Source of the DNA: Microvirga subterranea
Lineage (GTDB): Bacteria > Pseudomonadota > Alphaproteobacteria > Rhizobiales > Beijerinckiaceae
NCBI RefSeq assembly: GCF_003350535.1
Contig: NZ_QQBB01000015.1
Span: forward strand, 1-56,777
Direction: 5' to 3'
Length of the DNA: 56,777 bases
Shown here: positions 51,911 through 56,777 of the stretch, one piece after another
Layout of the letters: each line of letters opens with the position of its first letter
How positions within the stretch are numbered: position 1 is the stretch's first letter
Translations under genes and position numbers: made by a program
Notes under the pieces: model-generated
Told to the model about the DNA's origin: nothing
The model's input: the letters and a program-made list of their open reading frames with translations, nothing else
Database searches by the model: none

Positions 51911-51961
51911 GCATCGGACCCGAAGGCGGACGTGCACCTTCCGGATCGATCCGATGCCCTA
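51911..51961. repeat. Extragenic palindrome, GCATCG family copy
   Basis: GCATCGGACCCGAAGG opens and CCTTCCGGATCGATCCGATGC closes the palindrome (about 51 bp). Its edge CTA (51959-51961) is the TAG stop codon of the small secreted protein gene that follows on the minus strand. Confidence 0.7.
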
Positions 51962-52120
51962 GCGGTTCGATGAGCCTCTCGTGATCGGCTGGCACACACC
52001 AGCCTTCATCTGCTCTCCCCGCTTGCAGGACCTGTTCGAGGGCGACGACTGCGCCCAGGCCTCTCCGCCAATCGCGAACAGCAAGACGGCCGCGGATATC
52101 AGTCCCAGAAATGCTTTCAT
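51959..52120 (-). CDS. Small secreted protein
   Basis: A 53-residue protein from ATG 52120. The first 24 residues are a Sec signal peptide (KAFLGLISAAVLLFAIGGEAWA-Q). The mature part is ~29 residues with two cysteines (SCKRGEQMKAGVCQP) that could form one disulfide. AAGAGGCTC precedes the start as ribosome site. No family is recognised. The stop codon comes from the palindromic repeat, so the original C terminus may have been different. Confidence 0.65.
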   Translation of the reverse strand: MKAFLGLISAAVLLFAIGGEAWAQSSPSNRSCKRGEQMKAGVCQPITRGSSNR

Positions 52121-52879
52121 AAGAGCCTCCTCATCAGGTTTCCGCAAAGAAGCGAAGCGCGCCTAAGTGAGGGATGAAGCGGATGTCCTCATCATGAGAC
52201 GCTGTTGGGGCGCGTCGCTGCGGGAAGGGCAGTCCTCGACGCGGCTCCTCAAAGGCACGAATGCGTCGCATTCCTTGCTCTTCGAGAACGTCCCATTCAA
52301 ACCACATCAGTCCGGGCGACGCTTGATCGAGATGGACAATCTCTGAACATTTCCGGACAGCATCGCCGGATGTCGCTCGCAAAACCGTTCGATATCATCG
52401 CGTCGAGGAAAAAGGAGGCGACGCGGGTCGGTTCCTCTGCCGCAAGCTTCGCCCGCCGAGGCGCTACGAACGACGAGGTGCCCCGCCCCTGTCTGGAGAT
52501 GTCAAGTCATTGTCTCAACGGGTCAAGCAATTCCGCGCGGAACATGGTGTTGTCGATCATGCGTATCGGGGCGATCCGTTTTCGCGGAGGATCGATCCAT
52601 TTCGGACACTGCGAAGCTCGGTACGTCTTTGCTGGAACGTGCGGACCAGGAATCTGAGCCCCTGCGCGTCAGGTGGGGCTGAATCGTCGCGCTCGGCGTA
52701 ATGCTCGTGACTGCCGGCGTCGGCCGGATCGGCCTGGGCCCTGCATCGAAGCGCCAGACCTGACACGAACCGGACCTCGCCGCCCGCTCGTTGCGCCACG
52801 GCGAGCAGGTCGCCGCAGCATCCCTCAACCGGCGGCGCCGCGTATCGGCACCAGCAAAATCCTCGAGGAGGAGAGATCG
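52121..52879. other. Gap before the alkyl sulfatase gene
   Basis: About 760 bases, mostly of lower GC than the surroundings between 52150 and 52620. Several short frames exist on both strands (for example 52134-52382 minus, 82 codons with a TTG start) but none shows a known motif, good RBS or consistent codon use. The last 100 bases must hold the sulfatase promoter. Confidence 0.4.
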
Positions 52880-54985
52880 ATGGCAACCCGACGAGACATC
52901 ATCAAATCCCTTCCGGCGGCAGGTGCCGCCTTCGCGGTCGCGGGCCGCCTGGTCCTGGACGACAGTCCCGCGCAGGCGCAGCCCGCATCCGCTCCTCTCG
53001 CCGGGCACTTCCATCCCAAGGGCAAGACGCCGTCAAAGTTCACGCTGGAGGTGCTCAAGGAGGCGCGGAGCAAGCTGCCGTTCGGCGACGCGAAAGACTT
53101 CGAGGAGCAGAAGCGCGGCCTCATCGCTCGCATGACTGACATGAAGATCATGGCGGATGCCGGCCATGTGGCTTGGGACATGGAGCGGTTTCAGTTCCTG
53201 AACGAGAAGGAGGACTTCGACAGCATTCATCCGTCGCTGCTGCGTATTTCCAAGTTGAACAACAATTACGGGCTCTACGAGGTCGTCCCGGGCATCTACC
53301 AGGTCCGCGGCTTCGACCTGTCCGACATCACGTTCGTCAGGGGCAGGAGCGGCTGGATCGTCTTCGACCCGCTGGTGAGCACGGAACCGGTCCGTGCGGC
53401 CTGGAAGCTGTTCCAGGAGCATGTCGGCGAGGGCCTTCCCGTCTCGGCCGTGATCTATTCCCACACCCATGGGGACCACTGGGGCGGCGTACGCGGCATT
53501 GTCGACGAGGCGGATGTGAGGTCCGGAAAGGTTCCCATCATCGCTCCCGTCGACTTCATGGATTTTACGGTGTCCGAGAACGTCTATGCCGGCAACGCCA
53601 TGAACCGGCGCCTGTTCTACCAATACGGACTCCTGCTTCCCGCCAGTCCGCACGGCTATGTCGGACAAGGCCTCGGCCAGGCCGTCTCGTCCGGAGCGAC
53701 GGGTCTGTTCGCGCCGACGCGCCATGTGGAGAAGGACATCGAGGAGTTCGAGGTCGACGGCGTCAGGATGGTCTTCCAGAATACGCCGAACACCGAGGCG
53801 CCGCGGGAGATGAACACCTACATCCCCGACATGAAGGCCCTCTGGATGGCCGAGAACGTCATCGCGTCGCTGCACAACATCTACACGATGCGCGGCGCTC
53901 AGGTGCGCGACCCGTTGCGCTGGTCGAAGTACATCGGCGAGGCGCTCTACCGCTTCGGCGTCGAGGCGGACGTCATGTTCGCTTCGCACCATTGGCCGCG
54001 CTGGGGCAACGACCGGATCCAGGAAGTTCTGCGCGCGCAGCGCGATCTCTACGCCCATATGAACAACCAGGTTCTTCATCTGGCCAACCAGGGCGTCACG
54101 ATCAACGAGATCCACAACGTGTACCAGGTGCCGAAGAGCTTGCAGGCCAAGTGGTACTGCCGGGGCTACCACGGCTCCCCTGAGCACAACAGCCGCGGCG
54201 TCGTGCAGCGCTACCTCGGCTTCTGGGACGGCAACCCGACAACGCTCGTTCCGCTGTCGCCCAGCGACTCCGCGCCACTCTATGTCGAGATGATGGGCGG
54301 CAGGGAGAAGATCATCGGCCGCGGCCGGCAATTGCACGACGAAGGCAAGTACATGCTGGCCCAGGAGATCGTGAACAAGCTCGTGCAGGCCGAACCGGAG
54401 AACCAGACCGCCAAGGACCTCCTGGCCGACATCTTCGAGCAGCTCGGGTACCAGCAGGAAAATCCCGGCCTCCGGAACAGCTATCTTGCGGCGGCGTATG
54501 AGCTGCGGACGGGCATTCCGGAAGGAGCCACCGCCAGCTCGAGCAGTCCCGACGTGGTCCGCGCCATGTCGACCGAGCTGTTCCTCAACTTCCTTGCCAT
54601 CCGCATGGACAGCCGCAAGGCCGAGGGCATTCGGTTCACGATGAACCTGATCACGCCCGACAACGGCGAGCAGTTCGCAGTCGAGCTGGAAAACGCAACG
54701 CTCACGAACATCAAGGGCTTCGTCGCCGCGAACCCGGACCTGACTCTCACGATCGATCGCTCCGACCTCGAGCGGACCATGACTGGGGAGAAGACGCTCG
54801 AGGCGCAGATCGCGGACGGAACCGCAACGGTCGAAGGCGACGCCAGCATCCTGAAGCAGCTCGCATCGACCTTCGTCGACTTCGACCCGCGTTTCGAGAT
54901 CATGCCCGGCACCAAATCCAAGGAGATGAGGATGGCGCGTGCCGAGGACTACGAGGCGGATGCGCGCCACACGATCGCCGAGTAG
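52880..54985 (+). CDS. Alkyl/aryl sulfatase, metallo-beta-lactamase type (SdsA/BDS1-like)
   Basis: A 701-residue enzyme that hydrolyses alkyl sulfates such as dodecyl sulfate to alcohol and sulfate. It has a Tat signal (TRRDIIKSLPAAG...) and cleavage after AQA. The zinc motif is H195-x-H197-x-D199-H200 in YSHTHGDHWGG, with further ligands in the EAPREMNTYIP and ASHHWPRWG regions. An alkyl-sulfatase dimerisation domain (residues ~410-560) follows, then the C-terminal SCP2-like domain (NGEQFAVELENATLTN). The GAGGAGGAGAG ribosome site before ATG 52880 decides the start. It allows use of sulfate surfactants as sulfur or carbon source. Confidence 0.92.
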   Translation: MATRRDIIKSLPAAGAAFAVAGRLVLDDSPAQAQPASAPLAGHFHPKGKTPSKFTLEVLKEARSKLPFGDAKDFEEQKRGLIARMTDMKIMADAGHVAWDMERFQFLNEKEDFDSIHPSLLRISKLNNNYGLYEVVPGIYQVRGFDLSDITFVRGRSGWIVFDPLVSTEPVRAAWKLFQEHVGEGLPVSAVIYSHTHGDHWGGVRGIVDEADVRSGKVPIIAPVDFMDFTVSENVYAGNAMNRRLFYQYGLLLPASPHGYVGQGLGQAVSSGATGLFAPTRHVEKDIEEFEVDGVRMVFQNTPNTEAPREMNTYIPDMKALWMAENVIASLHNIYTMRGAQVRDPLRWSKYIGEALYRFGVEADVMFASHHWPRWGNDRIQEVLRAQRDLYAHMNNQVLHLANQGVTINEIHNVYQVPKSLQAKWYCRGYHGSPEHNSRGVVQRYLGFWDGNPTTLVPLSPSDSAPLYVEMMGGREKIIGRGRQLHDEGKYMLAQEIVNKLVQAEPENQTAKDLLADIFEQLGYQQENPGLRNSYLAAAYELRTGIPEGATASSSSPDVVRAMSTELFLNFLAIRMDSRKAEGIRFTMNLITPDNGEQFAVELENATLTNIKGFVAANPDLTLTIDRSDLERTMTGEKTLEAQIADGTATVEGDASILKQLASTFVDFDPRFEIMPGTKSKEMRMARAEDYEADARHTIAE

Positions 54986-55205
54986 ACGGCCTGGAATGAA
55001 GCGGGACCGATGCAGCCCGAACCGCCGTCGGCCCCCTGCGTGCGCCTCCGCCATCCCCGGCGGCGCGAAGTGCGGCAAGGTTATCCACCCCCCTGCGTAG
55101 CGCGCCCCCATGGGGCCCCCTCCCCTCGAGCGGCTGCGCCGCTTCCGGCCGGGCATGACACCGGAGCACGAGAGCGGCGCCTGCGGCAATGTTCCTCTTT
55201 TGTTC

Positions 55206-55234
55206 TTGACAGTCACGACAAGCTTGGCTATATC
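55206..55234 (+). promoter_or_regulatory. Strong sigma70-like promoter without a gene
   Basis: TTGACA (55206-55211), 17-bp spacer, TATATC (55229-55234). It is the best promoter match seen in the window, yet the nearest plus-strand gene starts about 590 bp downstream. Confidence 0.6.
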
Positions 55235-55240
55235 GTTCGC

Positions 55241-55429
55241 ATCCGCTCTGCAGGGACGCGCCCGAGGCGTCGGTTGCGGGAGCGGAGGCTGATCCGGGGC
55301 AGGAGGTCTCGCACGCCTCCTCAGCCCCCGGGAGCCTGAGCGGGAGACGAGGCCGGCGGCCGTGATCGGGCATGGCGCCGCCCTCCTCTTCCCAGCCTCG
55401 CCCGCACCAGGGGCCTGACACGCCCCTGG
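55241..55429 (+). ncRNA. Candidate small RNA
   Basis: Downstream of the promoter at 55206 lie GACGC...GCGTC, then CCGGGGC-AGGAGG / CCTCCT-CA-GCCCCCGG (55294-55331), and CCAGGGGC...GCCCCTGG (55407-55429). The internal CCTCCT is anti-Shine-Dalgarno-like, as in several rhizobial sRNA families. There is no T-rich terminator, so the 3' end is uncertain. Confidence 0.35.
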
Positions 55430-55823
55430 GGCTGCGCGACGAAGCGCCGTAACGGGCATGGGGACAGCTGTGGAGTCCCGCCGCATGCCCCGGAGCGCGA
55501 GGCCGGGCTCTCAGCACGGATCGGCGCGCGGGATGCGTTTGCCTTCCCGGCCCGGGCGGTCTCCCGCCCCCGAACCCTTCGCGCGCGCCGCCTCAGGGCT
55601 CGCGAAGGCCGAACGTGTCCCGCGCCTCCCTCTCAATCAGAGACGAGCCAGGACCGCAACACCGCCCTTCGCGCCACCAAAGCGCGAAGCCGATGCCGCA
55701 TGGCCGATGTGCGTCGCAGGCCTTCTCTGCCGTGATCATCCGAGGAAAAGAACCCTGGCAAACGCGGCCGTGGGCGCTACCTCCCCCGAGGGGGCGGTGT
55801 CACGACAGCCGATGGGGCGATTC

Positions 55824-56249
55824 ATGAACATGAGGGTTGTGGGATGTGCGGTCGGGGCGGCTCTGTCGCTGTCCGCATGCAATACGTTGACGCGCGGGAC
55901 CGAGGAGCCGGTGACCATCACGGCCTCCCCCGCGACGGCGCGGATCTGGACCTCGCTCGGGCACAATTGTCCGCAATCCCCCTGCACGGTGACGGTGGAC
56001 CGGCGGACCGAGTTCACCGCACATGCGGCAGCGCGCGGCTACCGTCCCGGCACGGTGACGGTGACGACCAAGCTCACCGACAAGGCCGCACCCGGGGTGA
56101 TCGGAAACGCGATCCTGCCCGGCGGCTCCGTCGGCCTCGTCATCGACGCCGCCAATGGGGCCATGATGGACCACGCGCCCAACCCGGCCCATATCGAGCT
56201 CGTCCCCATGGGCCGCGCCAGGGTCCGACGCTCCCGCACGACGAGCTGA
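55824..56249 (+). CDS. Small lipoprotein
   Basis: A 141-residue protein with a type II signal: MNMRVVGCAVGAALSLSACN, lipobox LSAC with C19. The mature part is beta-rich: VTITASPATARIWTSLGHNCPQSPC with two more cysteines, then a PEGA-like segment TAHAAARGYRPGTVTVTTKLTDKAAPGVIGNAILPGGSVGLVIDAANGAM. Function unknown; probably anchored in the inner leaflet of the outer membrane. An in-frame ATG at 55812 gives MGRF before it and is a possible start. Confidence 0.7.
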   Translation: MNMRVVGCAVGAALSLSACNTLTRGTEEPVTITASPATARIWTSLGHNCPQSPCTVTVDRRTEFTAHAAARGYRPGTVTVTTKLTDKAAPGVIGNAILPGGSVGLVIDAANGAMMDHAPNPAHIELVPMGRARVRRSRTTS

Positions 56250-56269
56250 GCGGGCGGACGGGCGGCGCC

Positions 56270-56620
56270 TCAGCCGCCCGTGCTCTCCGGGCTGATCCCG
56301 GAGGCCGAGCAGATGACGCTCGCGATCAGCAGCGACCTCAGGCTGTCGCGCTGGTCGCCGAACGCCTTCACGATTTCGCTGTCGTCCCCGAGGCCGCCCT
56401 GCAGCTCCTCGTAGACGAGGTCGAGGATCCCGATGATCCTCGTCCGGCTGATCTCTGCCTGCTCGAAGCAGAGGGCGTGGATCAGCGTCTCGGTGAGGAG
56501 GCAGTGAGCCGTCAGCATGGCGGTGATGCGGCCGAGCCGCTCCTCGATGCTGTCCTCCTGGACGGTGTCCGGCTCACTTCCGGCATCCGGGATCCCGGTG
56601 TCGGCCCTGCGACCTTGCAT
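56270..56620 (-). CDS. Hypothetical helical protein
   Basis: A 116-residue protein from ATG 56620. The first ~25 residues are polar. The rest is predicted helical, with SIEERLGRITAMLTAHCLLTETLIHALCFEQAEISRTRIIGILDLVYEELQ and two cysteine-bearing helices. No family is recognised. It lies 62 bp downstream of the HlyD-type gene end on the same strand, so it may belong to that operon. An upstream in-frame start at 56686 would nearly touch that gene. Confidence 0.55.
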   Translation of the reverse strand: MQGRRADTGIPDAGSEPDTVQEDSIEERLGRITAMLTAHCLLTETLIHALCFEQAEISRTRIIGILDLVYEELQGGLGDDSEIVKAFGDQRDSLRSLLIASVICSASGISPESTGG

Positions 56621-56682
56621 GTCTACGTTCCTTCGAAGGCCGTCTCCGCCCGAGGACGGCCGATGGTTCTGCGCGCGCCGTA

Positions 56683-56777
56683 TCATTCTTCGCGGAAGGC
56701 TTTTGCGAGGTGGTCTGTGAGGGGTTTGGTGAGGTAGGACAGCACGGTGCGCTCGCCGGTCTGGATGAAGCCCTCCA
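56683..56777 (-). CDS. Type I secretion adaptor (HlyD family), C-terminal end only
   Basis: Only ~31 residues are in the window, before TGA at 56683: ...EGFIQTGERTVLSYLTKPL and ending AKAFREE. That string is the common C terminus of HlyD-type membrane fusion proteins of type I secretion systems. The partner ABC and the rest of the adaptor are outside the window. It might export the RTX protease coded at 18950 (inference; no direct link). Confidence 0.7.
   Translation of the reverse strand, partial: EGFIQTGERTVLSYLTKPLTDHLAKAFREE

Larger units (their letters stand above)
54986..55823. other. Large gene-free gap with promoter and hairpins
   Basis: No gene is supported. It contains the sigma70-like promoter at 55206 and strong hairpins at 55294-55331 and 55407-55429, treated as a separate sRNA candidate. 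A few long frames exist but are low-complexity shadows of GC-rich DNA. Confidence 0.45.

Noticed and set aside
52134..52382. 82-codon minus-strand frame with TTG start
   Set aside because: No RBS, no family and no consistent codon bias; left as part of the gap.
52510..52701. Possible transposase remnant
   Set aside because: Frames on both strands looked IS-like at first, but no catalytic motif or terminal repeat could be found.
1..56777. CRISPR array
   Set aside because: No regularly spaced direct repeats with unique spacers; the 27-bp periodicity at 19669-20350 is a protein repeat.

Overview
The window is high-GC DNA (visibly about two thirds G+C) from an alphaproteobacterium of the Hyphomicrobiales. 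The best fit is Methylobacteriaceae, Microvirga-like. This rests on a suf operon in the order sufS2-B-C-D-S1-X/T with an Irr-type iron box, the order aroQ-accB-accC-aat followed by a convergent DUF2155 gene and an NDUFA12 homologue, amiC-mrcA-prfB, a large RNase E, a B12-dependent nrdJ, and many rhizobial-type extragenic palindromes. The genus is inferred from gene content; no rRNA or tRNA gene was seen.

Layout. 1-3.3 kb: end of an outer-membrane beta-barrel gene, an alpha/beta hydrolase, a DEAD-box helicase and a TfoX-like gene. 3.3-12.5 kb: the SUF iron-sulfur assembly locus on the minus strand. It starts at a near-perfect Irr box (12476-12498) and runs nifS-type desulfurase, sufB, sufC, sufD, sufS, sufT. 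A plus-strand CPA2 antiporter gene then separates sufA from the rest. 12.5-18.9 kb: alpha/beta hydrolase, tyrS, a giant AsmA-like envelope protein and a one-cysteine peroxiredoxin. 18.9-20.7 kb: an RTX serralysin-like protease. 20.7-25.8 kb: amiC-mrcA-prfB, where prfB carries the classical programmed +1 frameshift. 26.4-37.5 kb: rne, an aminotransferase, a DsbA-like protein, aroQ, accBC, aat, DUF2155, a beta-helix protein, an aldo/keto reductase and the NDUFA12 homologue. 37.8-41.9 kb: nrdJ with two NrdR-like boxes 31 bp apart and a structured leader.

41.9-43.75 kb is an AT-richer cassette holding the most interesting locus. It encodes an ImmA/IrrE-type HELGH metallopeptidase, 3 bp further on a class III nucleotide cyclase-like protein of the kind used in Pycsar antiphage signalling, and then an ATGA-overlapping third reading frame that stops after 27 codons. 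I read this as a three-gene, protease-containing cyclase defence operon whose presumed membrane effector has been cut off at the right edge. It lies directly against a decayed region (43.75-45.2 kb) of palindromic repeats and a glycoside hydrolase 15 remnant.

45.2-56.8 kb is envelope and stress biology: a BON-domain protein, an SbmA/YddA-type ABC exporter, a DegP protease, a DUF1801 protein, a methyltransferase, a small secreted protein, a Tat-exported alkyl sulfatase, a lipoprotein, and the C-terminal end of a type I secretion adaptor at the window edge. Several gene-poor gaps here carry promoter- and hairpin-like signals, including a possible sRNA at about 55.2-55.4 kb.
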